DNA of 64,000 nt from NCBI RefSeq assembly GCF_016587375.1, contig NZ_BNJG01000001.1, positions 3,788,001-3,852,000 on the forward strand. Reading direction: 5' to 3'. A model generated the notes under the pieces. It was given only the letters and a program-made list of their open reading frames with translations, did no database searches and had not been told where the DNA came from. The translations under genes were made by a program, and so were the position numbers. The stretch's first letter is position 1. The number at the start of each line of letters is the position of its first letter. Shown in pieces: positions 18,423-26,514 of this stretch. This DNA is from Ktedonobacter robiniae. Its GTDB lineage: Bacteria; Chloroflexota; Ktedonobacteria; Ktedonobacterales; Ktedonobacteraceae.

Positions 18423-19121
18423 ATGCCAATAACTCGACGTAGACGTGCTAATCCACCTGAACAGCCCGAGAATACTAACCAGAATTCCGCTGAGCAAGCA
18501 GAGAACGCTGCTGAGGCTGTGGAGACGCCCGCCACCGAGCAAACAAGAGAGAAGAAGTCAGCTCCCGCCGAGAATGGAACGGGTGGGGCAAGTGGTGAGG
18601 TCAATTACCCTCCTTATCAGCAGGCAGCGCCCAACCAGTCTACGGGCGTTGTGCCGCCTTTCAACGGTGAGCATCGCTCCGAGTTTAGAGGGGATCGGCC
18701 CGAGTATCCGCCTGCAATGGAGTCTACGCCTCCTCCGGTTACGCGCCGCCCTACTTTCCGTCGCCCTCCTTTGTCGTCCGCCAATGCGCTCAATGGCCCG
18801 ACCCAGCCGGTGATTCCTCAGACTCCGCCGCCTGCACCAGTGGTGACCCCACCCGCATTGCCAACGCCAACTCACGAGATCAATTTGCCGTTGGGGAACC
18901 TGCTACACCTGGCATATAACCCTAGCTATACCGGCTCAGACGAGGCGCGTAAGACACTATTACAGAAACTGGCGCAAGAGAGTAAAGCTGGTGGGCGCGC
19001 GCGCTGCTGGAGCTGTGGCTCTCTGGCGATTGTCTATGATAACTGGAATACGCGCAGTAAGAACTTTGGCGAGGTCGGTGTCGCGTTCTGCGAAATATGT
19101 GGTGTGTGGAGTGTAATGTAG
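18423..19121 (+). CDS. Pro-rich protein with C-terminal zinc ribbon, hypothetical
   Basis: 232 residues from ATG 18423 (GGAG about 10 nt upstream); in-frame starts at 18387 and 18408 have no ribosome site. Residues 1-150 are disordered, with RRRRANPPEQPE and many Pro, Gln and Glu. The folded C-terminus has a four-cysteine ribbon, CWSCG and CEICG spaced by about 27 residues, preceded by a helix (EARKTLLQKLAQES). It may bind nucleic acid or another protein. TATAAT at 18361-18366 with a weak -35 is a possible promoter. No named family. Confidence 0.65.
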   Translation: MPITRRRRANPPEQPENTNQNSAEQAENAAEAVETPATEQTREKKSAPAENGTGGASGEVNYPPYQQAAPNQSTGVVPPFNGEHRSEFRGDRPEYPPAMESTPPPVTRRPTFRRPPLSSANALNGPTQPVIPQTPPPAPVVTPPALPTPTHEINLPLGNLLHLAYNPSYTGSDEARKTLLQKLAQESKAGGRARCWSCGSLAIVYDNWNTRSKNFGEVGVAFCEICGVWSVM

Positions 19122-19374
19122 CGGCTCGTTTTCTAGTGGTTGAAGTGAATGGTGGCAAGGGTATAGGTGCCTCTCTACGTCTTCCTGGGCATGTTCTCCG
19201 ACAAGATCGAGTATCCAGTTGAGGGATAGGGGCGCAAGATGTGCCCCTATAGTATTCTTACGCATCATGGATAACTGTCATATGTATTGTCGTCTGCCGT
19301 AGTCGTGTCGCGCATATTGTACTGATATCGTACTGCTCTTTTAGCTTGCTTAGGACGATATGAGGGAGTGCCAT

Positions 19375-19599
19375 ATGACCATGGACCAGGATGTCCCGGT
19401 AACATTTCTCTGTCCCCGTTGTAAAAGCCCGATGTATAAGCCAAATGGGAGCGTTTTATATTGGCATGCCGATACCAAGCATCCAGCTTGCAGTATCACA
19501 AATATACCCGACGCTGCTCCAGGCATACAGCCCGTACGTGAGCTAGAGTCACAGGGCGCGAGCGGCAACGCCTTCCTGCCTCCGCAGACCTTGCGCTAG
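19375..19599 (+). CDS. Small zinc-ribbon-like protein, hypothetical
   Basis: 74 residues from ATG 19375, chosen over an in-frame ATG 15 nt earlier because GAGGGAG precedes it. It has CPRCKSP at residues ~13-19 and H-x5-HPAC further on, a partial zinc knuckle. The C-terminal half is Pro/Gln/Ser-rich. No family is recognised. The 245 bases after it hold only a short GC-rich hairpin. Confidence 0.5.
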   Translation: MTMDQDVPVTFLCPRCKSPMYKPNGSVLYWHADTKHPACSITNIPDAAPGIQPVRELESQGASGNAFLPPQTLR

Positions 19600-19844
19600 T
19601 TTTCTGGATGCCTATGTGGGTTCTCTTTGCTGTACGCGCTCTGTTAGCCCGGTCTGTGGGCCGGTTTGGAGGGAAAGAGAAGCAACTTCAAGCCGTCTAT
19701 GTACGTATATGCTAGTGAGTGGACGGGTAAAGGCTTGCCATTGAGATGCGTGGCGCTTCCCTGTGTGCTGGCAAAGAGCACGTGTTGTATGCTCTAATAG
19801 AAGAGAGCGTGTGCTTTTGCTAGATTTGTCTGCGAGGTAGACTT

Positions 19845-20615
19845 ATGTACAATCCAAGAAACAATAATCCGTACGGCGGAGATCCCTATGGCAATCCCTA
19901 CGGTGGTGGCAATCGCCGCAGGAGCCGCTTTGATTCGCCTTATCGGTATCAAACGTTGCCCTATGGGTATAGCAATACAGCGGCCCAGTCCAGCAGCTTG
20001 ATGGCCAAAGTGCTCAATATGCTGGGTCTCTCGTTCCTGGTGGCCTCGATTGGCGCCTTTTTTGGCATTGCCATGAATTTGCCCAGTGGGACCTCGATTC
20101 TGTTTGCCCTGCTGGGCCTGGTCGTGCTCATCGCGCTCCAGTTTCTTATTCAGCGGCCCGGTATCAACCTCTTCTTGCTCTATAGCTTTACCTTCCTGGA
20201 GGGCCTGTCGCTGGCGCCCTTGCTGGGCTATTACCTGTATCACGCATCGGGTATTCTCTTTGAGGCCTTTGCCATCACAGCAGTAGCCTCGCTTGGATTG
20301 GGCGTCTATGCCTGGACGACGAAGCGCGATTTCTCGCGCCTGGGAGACTATCTCTTCTGGGGCTTAATCCTGCTGATTGTTGCCAGCCTGATCGGTTTCT
20401 TCTTCCATTCGCCACTTTTCTATACCGTAATCGCCTTTGTGGGCGTGGCCATCTTCTCGGGCTTTGTGCTGTTCTATATTCAGCGCGCCAAGTATATGGC
20501 CGATACCACACCAAACGCGATTGGTTTGACAATCTCCATCTTCTTGACAGTTCTAAACCTCTTCCTGTACATCCTGGAGATCCTCTCGATCTTCCAGCGT
20601 GGAAATAACCGGTAA
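19845..20615 (+). CDS. Bax inhibitor-1/YccA family membrane protein
   Basis: 256 residues. A Gly/Asn/Tyr-rich N-terminus (NPYGGDPYGNPYGGGNRRRS) precedes seven transmembrane helices. The signature FLEGLSLAPLLGYYL and the last helix with a following aspartate-containing loop match the TMBIM/YccA family (UPF0005). Bacterial members such as BsYetJ act as pH-sensitive calcium leak channels (established for YetJ). The role here is inferred. Its stop codon is the first base pair of the perfect hairpin 20613-20673. Confidence 0.88.
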   Translation: MYNPRNNNPYGGDPYGNPYGGGNRRRSRFDSPYRYQTLPYGYSNTAAQSSSLMAKVLNMLGLSFLVASIGAFFGIAMNLPSGTSILFALLGLVVLIALQFLIQRPGINLFLLYSFTFLEGLSLAPLLGYYLYHASGILFEAFAITAVASLGLGVYAWTTKRDFSRLGDYLFWGLILLIVASLIGFFFHSPLFYTVIAFVGVAIFSGFVLFYIQRAKYMADTTPNAIGLTISIFLTVLNLFLYILEILSIFQRGNNR

Positions 20616-20673
20616 TACGCAGAAAAAAGAGGGGCGACGCATGTTGCGTCGCCCCTCTTTTTTCTGCGTATTA
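20613..20673. terminator. Long perfect inverted repeat ending the BI-1 gene
   Basis: The arms 20613-20640 and 20646-20673 (28 bp) are perfectly complementary with a 5-nt loop. The left arm starts at the BI-1 stop codon. The A6/T6 runs within the arms give a real U-tract in the transcript, so this one can act as a classical intrinsic terminator. Confidence 0.8.
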
Positions 20674-20721
20674 CGCCCTATGCCTATTTTTGGCGGGACG
20701 CCTCGCGCCTGCGGCGCTCAA

Positions 20722-20780
20722 GGGTAAGGGGATGTGGGTGGAAAATGGCAGAGCCATTTTCCACCCACATCCCCTTACCC
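20722..20780. repeat. Second long perfect inverted repeat
   Basis: The arms 20722-20749 and 20753-20780 (28 bp) are perfectly complementary with a 3-nt loop. It lies only 48 bp after the previous hairpin and is unrelated to it in sequence. Its flanks are CGCGCCTGCGGCGC on the left and GGCGAGCGTAGCGAG on the right, the two small palindromes that accompany this repeat class. No gene end is nearby on the right. Confidence 0.75.
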
Positions 20781-21228
20781 CGAGGCGAGCGTAGCGAGAC
20801 GAGGCAAGAGCGATAAGAAAACTGGAAGGCCCTGACCTAGAGGCAATAGAGTTTCACTTTTTCCTGCTGAAAGCGTATACTGGTGGTAGGTTGTCGTGAG
20901 ACGCGCAAGCTCATGGGAAAAACCTGGAATAGAATGAGGGAAGGTTTTGTTTTCCTGAGTAGCAGTCAAGAGTTACTGGTAGAAACGTCGCTTCGATCAT
21001 AAAAAACTGGGGCCAGGCGGAGAAGCCAGGGGTAACCTTACAATATCACAATTTTGTGATATTGCCGCAGTAGATGCGCGATTGTATCCGTTAAAAAACT
21101 GATGTAGCCAGCGTTTTTCTTGCGCCTGGCCCGCAAAAAATAAAGTGAAGAGAGAAAGGAGCGTGGCGTTTTCCCCTTCTAATTGGAAAGAGCGTTGGAA
21201 ATGGGGGTTGACGTCGCAAAAAGAGAGT
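20781..21228. other. Intergenic region upstream of thioredoxin
   Basis: About 450 bases without a supported gene. The only clear element is the palindrome at 21041-21064. A weak GC-rich stretch (GGGGCCAGGCGGAGAAGCC) lies just before it. Confidence 0.4.
21041..21064. promoter_or_regulatory. Palindromic operator candidate upstream of thioredoxin
   Basis: A perfect inverted repeat with 11-bp arms CAATATCACAA and TTGTGATATTG around TT. The half-site TTGTGATATT recurs at about 21664-21673, upstream of the GntR gene. It does not match the Rex, FNR or CRP consensus in orientation or spacing. The regulator is unknown. Confidence 0.5.
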
Positions 21229-21585
21229 ATGAGCACACATAGCAATCTCATTTATGTTGGCGACCAGGATTTTGAGGAGAAGGTGTTGAAGTCTTCAACG
21301 CCTGTTATCGTGGACTTCTGGGCAGCCTGGTGCGGCCCCTGTCGCATGATCGCACCCCACTACGAGCGCCTGAGCGATGAGTACCAGGGGAAACTGGTAT
21401 TCGCGAAGATGGATGTGGATGAGAACGGCAACGTGCCGCGCCAGTTTGGTGTGCAGGCGATCCCCACCCTGCTGGTCTTCAAAGGTGGTGAGCTCATTGG
21501 TCGCATGGTCGGTGCTGCGCAGCCCGCGAAATTGAAGGCCGATATCGACCGCATTCTGGCGGAAAATGGTGCTGCTACCGCATAA
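21229..21585 (+). CDS. trxA: Thioredoxin
   Basis: 118 residues from ATG 21229, which gives the usual thioredoxin length; an in-frame upstream start would add 28 residues without homology. The active site is WAAWCGPCRMIAP, with the cis-proline loop in AIPTLLVFKGG and the FAKMDVDEN strand. It is a cytosolic dithiol-disulfide reductant. The ribosome site (AAGAGAG) is close to the ATG and weak. A palindromic operator lies 165 bp upstream, and a UUCG-loop terminator follows. Confidence 0.92.
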   Translation: MSTHSNLIYVGDQDFEEKVLKSSTPVIVDFWAAWCGPCRMIAPHYERLSDEYQGKLVFAKMDVDENGNVPRQFGVQAIPTLLVFKGGELIGRMVGAAQPAKLKADIDRILAENGAATA

Positions 21586-21597
21586 ACCTATACCATA

Positions 21598-21630
21598 AAT
21601 CTGGCTCCTTCGGGGGCCAGATTGCATTTT
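21598..21630 (+). terminator. Intrinsic terminator of trxA
   Basis: The 11-bp stem (21598-21608 with 21613-21623, one G-U pair) is closed by a TTCG tetraloop and followed by GCATTTTT. It lies 12 bp after the trxA stop. Confidence 0.8.
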
Positions 21631-21740
21631 TGCCCGTATTACCACTCGACGCTTTCCTTTTTTTGTGATATTATTCTTCCCATACACATACAATACATAT
21701 CTCATTTTTAACTGTTGTATGGACATAAGGGGAACCGTAT

Positions 21741-22484
21741 ATGCCAATTTTGGAACGATCAAATCCACTGCCACTGTATTATCAGCTAAAGGAAGTGCTT
21801 AAGCAGCAGATTCAGGCAGGCCATCTCGCGCCGCATACGGCGATACCATCGGAGCCGGAGCTGGTGGCGCAATATCATGTAAGCCGTGCGACCGTACGCC
21901 AGGCATTGACCGAACTGGTACATGAAGGGTTGTTGTATCGACAGCATGGGCGGGGCACATTTGTCTGTGAGCCACGCGTGCAGCAGCGCGTCGCCAGTGA
22001 GTTGACCAGCTTCTCTGAGGAACTGCGCCGCCGTGGTCTGAAGCCTGGAGGTATGCTTTTCGTCAGCGAACTGGTACGTGGCTCACAACAGGTGCGCGAG
22101 CAACTGCGCCTGAGCGATGAGGAGCAGGTGGTACGCCTGGAGCGTCTGCGCACGGCCAATGATGAGCCAGTAGCGTATGAAGTAAACTATCTGCCCTATC
22201 CTCGTTCGGCTAACCTCTACCAGCGTGCAAAAGAGGCGGGAGAGGGTTCTCTCTATCACTTGATGTCAACCGAAGGACTTGTCCCCTACATGGTTGAACA
22301 CGCCTTTAAAGGCGATCTGCCTTCGAAGCGCGAGGCTGAATTGCTGCGTATTAAAGAGAGCGAGTGTGGTATGCGCTCAGCCTGCACAACCTTTGATGAG
22401 ACGGGAGCGCCCATTGCTTTTACCGAGGCGTTTTATCCCAGCGACCGTTTCGAATATCGTTTGACTTTGCGCGTTACCAAGTAA
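21741..22484 (+). CDS. GntR family transcriptional regulator (HutC subfamily)
   Basis: 247 residues; AAGGGGA lies upstream of ATG 21741. The N-terminal winged helix-turn-helix (PLYYQLKEVLKQQIQAGHL, SEPELVAQYHVSRATVRQAL, YRQHGRGTFV) is followed by a UTRA effector domain (LARLRTA-type strands, VNYLPYPRSANLY, FTEAFYPSDRFEYRL). HutC-type regulators respond to small metabolites such as sugar phosphates. The target and ligand are unknown. It is followed at once by dispersed repeat copy C, whose AAGATCTT begins at the stop codon. Confidence 0.9.
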   Translation: MPILERSNPLPLYYQLKEVLKQQIQAGHLAPHTAIPSEPELVAQYHVSRATVRQALTELVHEGLLYRQHGRGTFVCEPRVQQRVASELTSFSEELRRRGLKPGGMLFVSELVRGSQQVREQLRLSDEEQVVRLERLRTANDEPVAYEVNYLPYPRSANLYQRAKEAGEGSLYHLMSTEGLVPYMVEHAFKGDLPSKREAELLRIKESECGMRSACTTFDETGAPIAFTEAFYPSDRFEYRLTLRVTK

Positions 22485-22572
22485 GATCTTATTCCGAAAT
22501 CCAACGTCACTCACATGACTAGCGCTTCCCCCATTCGGGGACAAGCGCGCTCAGGTTTTCGGAGAAGAAGTA
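22483..22572 (+). repeat. Dispersed intergenic repeat, copy C
   Basis: Reads AAGATCTTATTCCGAAA, then CCAACGTCACTCACATGACT, AGCGCTTCCCCCATTCGGGG, ACAAGCGCGCTCAGG, and ends TTTTCGGAGAAGAAGTAAA. It is the shortest complete copy (90 bp) and starts on the GntR stop codon. Confidence 0.8.
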
Positions 22573-22754
22573 AACCCATTATTGCTGGGCATGGACCATA
22601 CCTTGTATCCCGATCAGCACGGCTGTTACAGTATGTTGAGGTGGGTGCGCCTACTTATAACAGAAGTAGAGCATGTGTGATCTGGTAGCGTTGTTGTGGC
22701 ATGATGTATGTGGACTTTTTGTCTGCAGTGCAATAATGAGAAGTAAAAGAGAGA

Positions 22755-24212
22755 ATGATGGATAACGAGCAAGATACACAAAACTCCGGGTCGAGCAATA
22801 ATACCTTTCCGCTGCACTTTGTCAGCCGCGAGGAGATGCGCGAGCCTGATCCGGCGGATGGGCAGGCCTGGACTGACCGCGGCAATAACGCCGCGGCCAA
22901 CGAAGACTATGAGACCGCCGCGGAATGCTTTGAGCGTGCCGTGGCGGCTGATCCTGAGGATGCGCGTGCGCGTTACAATCTCGCCCTGGCACAGCAGTAT
23001 CTCGGCGATACAGAGCTGGCCATTGCCGGGTATCGTCGGGCGATTGATCTTGATCCAAACCTGATTGATTCCTACATCAATCTGGGCAATCTTTATGGCG
23101 AGATTGGCATGTATGAGGAGTCGCTGGAGACGTTCCAGCAAGGCCTGGAACTGGACCCCCAGAGCGACGAACTCTATTTGAGCGTAGGTGATACCTACAG
23201 GTTGCAAAATCTCTATCGTGATGCTATTCAGGCCTATCGGCAGGCCCTGATGCTCAATCCAGATAATACGCTGGCGGCTGACAATCTGCGTGACGTGCGC
23301 GAGCGCGTGAACGATCAGTACCGGCGTATGATGGAGCAGGAGCGCCGCATCGATGAGGATCCCGCCGATCCCACGCGCTATGCAGAACTGGCAAGCATTC
23401 AGCTTGATATGCATCGCTATGACGAGGCGCTTTCGCTGGCCAATCAGATGATCGCGCTTGATCCCCAGGGGCGTGCTGGCTACGATATGCTCGCGGCAGT
23501 GTACGAGCAGATGGGTGATGCCGAGCAGGCGGCAGAGATCTATCAGCGTATCGCGAACCAGCACCCAGAGGATCCCGACGTATGGGAGAAACTGGGTTTC
23601 TGGCGTTCCTTACAAGACCGCACAAATGAGGCCATCGTCGCGTATGAGCGCGCAGTTGAACTGGATGCGCAGCGTACAACGGCACGCTTCAGCCTGGCGG
23701 AAGCCTACCTGGAGGCGGATCGCTATGCCGACGCGCTTCCCATCTACCAGAACATGGTGGATACAGGAGAGGGGCTGTTGCAGGATGATGATCTTGCGGC
23801 TGCCTTCGCGGGCCTGGCAGAGGCCTACAACTCGCTGGGGCGCCATGATGAGGCGATGCGTGTGTCTCATCAGTTGCTGGAGCGCTTTGAGGACGACCCG
23901 GAAGGGTACTATCAGCTCGCTGTGGCCTATGATGGTTTGAATCGCCCCAATGATGCGATTGAAAACTATCTTAACGCCATTGATGCCGATCCGTTGAATG
24001 CCGATTACTATAACGACCTGGCAGACACCCTGCTGACGGAGAAGCGCTACGACGAGGCCCTGGAGTATGCGCAGCAAGCCATTGCCATGGACCCCTCGCT
24101 CACAGTAGCCTATGAGACGCTGGCCCAGGTCTATGACGCACTTGGACGCGGCGACGAGGCTGAGGAGGCCCGCATCCAGGCCCGGGAACTACGTTCCGCG
24201 ACTGGGGCTTAG
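22755..24212 (+). CDS. Tetratricopeptide repeat protein
   Basis: 485 residues. After an acidic polar N-terminus (~45 residues) it consists almost entirely of 34-residue TPR units, about 12, for example DARARYNLALAQQYLGDTEL and LIDSYINLGNLYGEIGMYEE, many ending AIDLDPN. There is no signal peptide, membrane segment or catalytic domain, so it is a cytosolic scaffold. Two ATGs lie in tandem at 22755 and 22758. It is monocistronic and ends at a long inverted repeat. Confidence 0.88.
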   Translation: MMDNEQDTQNSGSSNNTFPLHFVSREEMREPDPADGQAWTDRGNNAAANEDYETAAECFERAVAADPEDARARYNLALAQQYLGDTELAIAGYRRAIDLDPNLIDSYINLGNLYGEIGMYEESLETFQQGLELDPQSDELYLSVGDTYRLQNLYRDAIQAYRQALMLNPDNTLAADNLRDVRERVNDQYRRMMEQERRIDEDPADPTRYAELASIQLDMHRYDEALSLANQMIALDPQGRAGYDMLAAVYEQMGDAEQAAEIYQRIANQHPEDPDVWEKLGFWRSLQDRTNEAIVAYERAVELDAQRTTARFSLAEAYLEADRYADALPIYQNMVDTGEGLLQDDDLAAAFAGLAEAYNSLGRHDEAMRVSHQLLERFEDDPEGYYQLAVAYDGLNRPNDAIENYLNAIDADPLNADYYNDLADTLLTEKRYDEALEYAQQAIAMDPSLTVAYETLAQVYDALGRGDEAEEARIQARELRSATGA

Positions 24213-24225
24213 CGGTTCCAAACAA

Positions 24226-24281
24226 TAAAAGCAATGAAGCGTCCTGGAGCCTACGGCTTCCAGGACGCTTCATTGCTTTTA
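24226..24281. terminator. Long inverted repeat between convergent genes
   Basis: The arms 24226-24251 and 24255-24281 pair over 26 bp with one bulged T and a 3-nt loop. The outer TAAAAG/CTTTTA pairs give a short U-run. The small palindrome GAGCGCCGCAGGCGC follows at 24289-24303. Confidence 0.75.
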
Positions 24282-24321
24282 GCCAGGCGAGCGCCGCAGG
24301 CGCGAGGTTATAGGCTAGAGA

Positions 24322-25158
24322 TTATAGGCTAGCCTCGATTGCGGTGCTGAACTCTTCCAGCGTCTCCAGGCGATACTGGAGATGCTCGTAGACCAGCTCT
24401 CGTGTTTGAGACGAGGTCGTGCGAAGCAGCTCTTCGCGCAGATTCGTGAGCAACTCCAGACGGAAGGCTAGCGTGCGTGGGATAAGCTGCTGCGCCGCGA
24501 GGCTGCTGAGTAGATTATGGAAATCATCAGGTTTGGGCAGCCCCATTGCGGTCACGAAGGCGCTACAGATGTAGAGGTAGTTCTCGATTGCCTGCTGGAG
24601 GTAGCGCTCGGCCAGTCCATAGAGGCGATGATCGTTTAAGAATGTCTCGCGTGGTTCGGCCTGCAAGTTACGTAGAATGCGGATGGCCTCCCTAAGTTTT
24701 GTGAGTGGTGGACGGATAAGTTCAGGATCGACAGGCTGGTGTGCGGGACCACGTAAGCGACGACTAAGCGCTTGATTCTGTATCTCATCAAATTTCTTAA
24801 AGTCGAGGTAGGCCATGACGGCGCGCGACTCGAAGAGGATTCGCTGGCGCTCATCGCGGCTGAAGAGGATCTGACCATGTTTGATAATCTGAGACTTTAA
24901 GAGGAGAGAAGCCTTGTTGAGAATGACGACATCTATACTCTCAGACTCCAGGCGCTTGGCCAACTCGCTGAAAAAGTAGAGCTGGTAGTCGAGAAACTGA
25001 TCGGCTTTGACCTGGTCCATGAGCAGAATGGCGATATCAACATCACTAAGCTGACCAAAGGAGGCGCGATTGGAGAGCGAACCCGTCAGGTAGGCGGCAT
25101 TAACGGGATTCTGCGCAAAGAGCTGAGTCAATTGAGTCTGTTTTTCGAATAAGTTCAT
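24322..25158 (-). CDS. Fused MNT-type nucleotidyltransferase and HEPN-like domain
   Basis: 278 residues from ATG 25158 (GGAG 7 nt upstream). The N-terminal half is a minimal nucleotidyltransferase: GS at 26-27, D39-V-D41 and a third carboxylate at D76 (SIDVVIL). The spacing GS-x11-D is one residue longer than usual. The C-terminal half (~150-278) is all-helical like HepT/DUF86 HEPN proteins (RYLQQAIENYLYICSAFV). At the place of the RNase motif R-x4-6-H-x-Y there is REELLRTT, lacking His and Tyr. In MntA-HepT systems these are separate antitoxin and toxin genes (family knowledge). Here they are one chain and probably not an active RNase. Confidence 0.72.
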   Translation of the reverse strand: MNLFEKQTQLTQLFAQNPVNAAYLTGSLSNRASFGQLSDVDIAILLMDQVKADQFLDYQLYFFSELAKRLESESIDVVILNKASLLLKSQIIKHGQILFSRDERQRILFESRAVMAYLDFKKFDEIQNQALSRRLRGPAHQPVDPELIRPPLTKLREAIRILRNLQAEPRETFLNDHRLYGLAERYLQQAIENYLYICSAFVTAMGLPKPDDFHNLLSSLAAQQLIPRTLAFRLELLTNLREELLRTTSSQTRELVYEHLQYRLETLEEFSTAIEASL

Positions 25159-25370
25159 CAACGATCTCCAAGTTTCATCCGGGGACCTGTCTCAGGTCGT
25201 TGGCGAACACGGCAGGGCGGCTTTTTTAATGAAATCCTTGAACTCTCTGAACTCTTCATTGTTAATTGTAAGGGAGTTTTCTTTACTTAAAATATACCAT
25301 AAAAAAGGCGCTTTGGGGGATATATGCCAGGAAGAAATACTCTGGATGAAGGAAGATCGATGGGGTGATG

Positions 25371-25422
25371 TGGAGAGGAATGGGTAGAAGGTTGGGGCTA
25401 ACCTTCTACCCATTCCTCTCCA
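25371..25422. terminator. Long perfect inverted repeat overlapping the moaE 3' end
   Basis: The arms 25371-25393 and 25400-25422 (23 bp) are perfectly complementary with a 6-nt loop. The right arm is also the coding sequence for the last residues of MoaE (EEWVEG), so the stem and the protein end constrain each other. Confidence 0.75.
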
Positions 25423-25811
25423 GTGGTGGCGACCTCTTTTTTCCAGATAGGGACGCTGGCTTTGAGGGTATCGATGATATAGCGGCAGGCATCGAAGGCT
25501 TCGGCGCGGTGAGGGCTGGCGACGACGATAATCACGCTGGCCTCTCCGATTTCCAGGCGTCCAAAGCGATGTGCAACGGCGACACGCTCGACTCCCCAGC
25601 GCTGTTCTGCCTCCGCAATAATCTCCTGAATGCGTTGGCGTGCCATCTCTTCATAAGCCTCATATTCCAGGTGGCGTACCTGTTTTCCGCGCGCATGGTC
25701 GCGTACAACCCCTTCGAAGACGACGATGCCGCCTACGCTGGGATGGCTGACCGCGGCAACAAGCGCGTCACGCTCAAGGGGCGCATGGGTTAGTTGGATA
25801 ATAGGCTCCAT
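25398..25811 (-). CDS. moaE: Molybdopterin synthase catalytic subunit
   Basis: 137 residues; AGGAG lies 6 nt before the ATG. MoaE signatures are GGIVVFEGVVRDHARGK, HLEYEAYEEMA, VAHRFGRLEIGE, SPHRAEAFDACRYIID and the active-site lysines in VPIWKKE. It transfers two sulfurs from thiocarboxylated MoaD to precursor Z, forming molybdopterin in the cytosol. It follows moaD by 30 bp in the same operon. No other molybdenum cofactor genes are in the window. Confidence 0.95.
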   Translation of the reverse strand: MEPIIQLTHAPLERDALVAAVSHPSVGGIVVFEGVVRDHARGKQVRHLEYEAYEEMARQRIQEIIAEAEQRWGVERVAVAHRFGRLEIGEASVIIVVASPHRAEAFDACRYIIDTLKASVPIWKKEVATTGEEWVEG

Positions 25812-25841
25812 ATATCTCTCCTGACGTCTCTGATGGATTGC

Positions 25842-26114
25842 TTACGACGCGCCATTGTCTTGTGGCTCGCTCCCGCCACCCATAGGCGGAATAAAGACCA
25901 GCTCGTCGTTCTCATGCACTGCTGCCTCCGGCGGGACATAGGCGCGATTGAGCGCGCAGAGGCAGCGCTCCAGGATGTCCTGTAAACGCGGATAGCGCGT
26001 CACCAGGTCTTTTTTGATCTCAGCGATGCTCGTTCCATCAGCCATATCCAGTAGCTCGTCGCTCTGGCCTGTAACCTCGCGTAAGGAGGCAAAATAGCGA
26101 ATGCGAATTTTCAT
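25842..26114 (-). CDS. moaD: Molybdopterin synthase sulfur-carrier subunit, with C-terminal extension
   Basis: 90 residues with the ubiquitin-like fold: RIRYFASLREVTGQ at the start and NDELVFIPPMGGG near the end. MoaD normally stops at the diglycine, whose terminal carboxylate is adenylated and thiocarboxylated. Here the frame continues after GGG with SEPQDNGAS before TAA, checked codon by codon. The protein would have to be trimmed or would be inactive. There is no good ribosome site before ATG 26114. TATACT lies just upstream, so the message may be nearly leaderless. Confidence 0.88.
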   Translation of the reverse strand: MKIRIRYFASLREVTGQSDELLDMADGTSIAEIKKDLVTRYPRLQDILERCLCALNRAYVPPEAAVHENDELVFIPPMGGGSEPQDNGAS

Positions 26115-26514
26115 GGCTCACAGTATAGCACAAAATAAGGTAAGGTGTGTGCGTGGAAAACGGCCCGTATGGCCGTTTTCCACGCACACACCTTACCCCT
26201 CGGCTCGCGTAGCGAGCCGAGACAAACGCCAGAGAGATGAAGGATGACTTTCTGCTAGAAATGGTGATGTTTGTTCTGCTATGAGACGTAGTATATATAA
26301 ATTGAAAGAACCAGCCTGCATAGAATAGTAGCAATCTACAAGCAACAACTGTTTTTAGTAGGAAATGTTTGGCTATTTCCCTCAATTTCTCTTGCCAGAA
26401 CGTAGAAAATCTGGTAAATATAGTGAATGGCAGCAAATAGAAATATTTGAGAAATTGTAGGCCATCGCCCGACACCTCTGTCAAAGTACTTTCCTCCGCG
26501 AAAAGGAGTACACC
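26115..26514. other. Intergenic region with long hairpin and AT-rich leader
   Basis: This holds the inverted repeat 26139-26197, the 23-bp palindrome 26199-26221 and then about 290 AT-rich bases leading to the ABC permease gene. No gene is seen, and no clear promoter stood out. Confidence 0.4.
26139..26197. repeat. Long perfect inverted repeat between divergent genes
   Basis: The arms 26139-26165 and 26171-26197 (27 bp) are perfectly complementary with a 5-nt loop. A second palindrome, with arms CTCGGCTCGC and GCGAGCCGAG around GTA, occupies 26199-26221. This repeat separates divergent genes (moaD and the permease), so it is not at a gene end. Confidence 0.75.

Noticed and set aside
21041..21064. 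Rex box upstream of thioredoxin
   Set aside because: The half-sites are in the opposite order from TTGTGAA-N4-TTCACAA.
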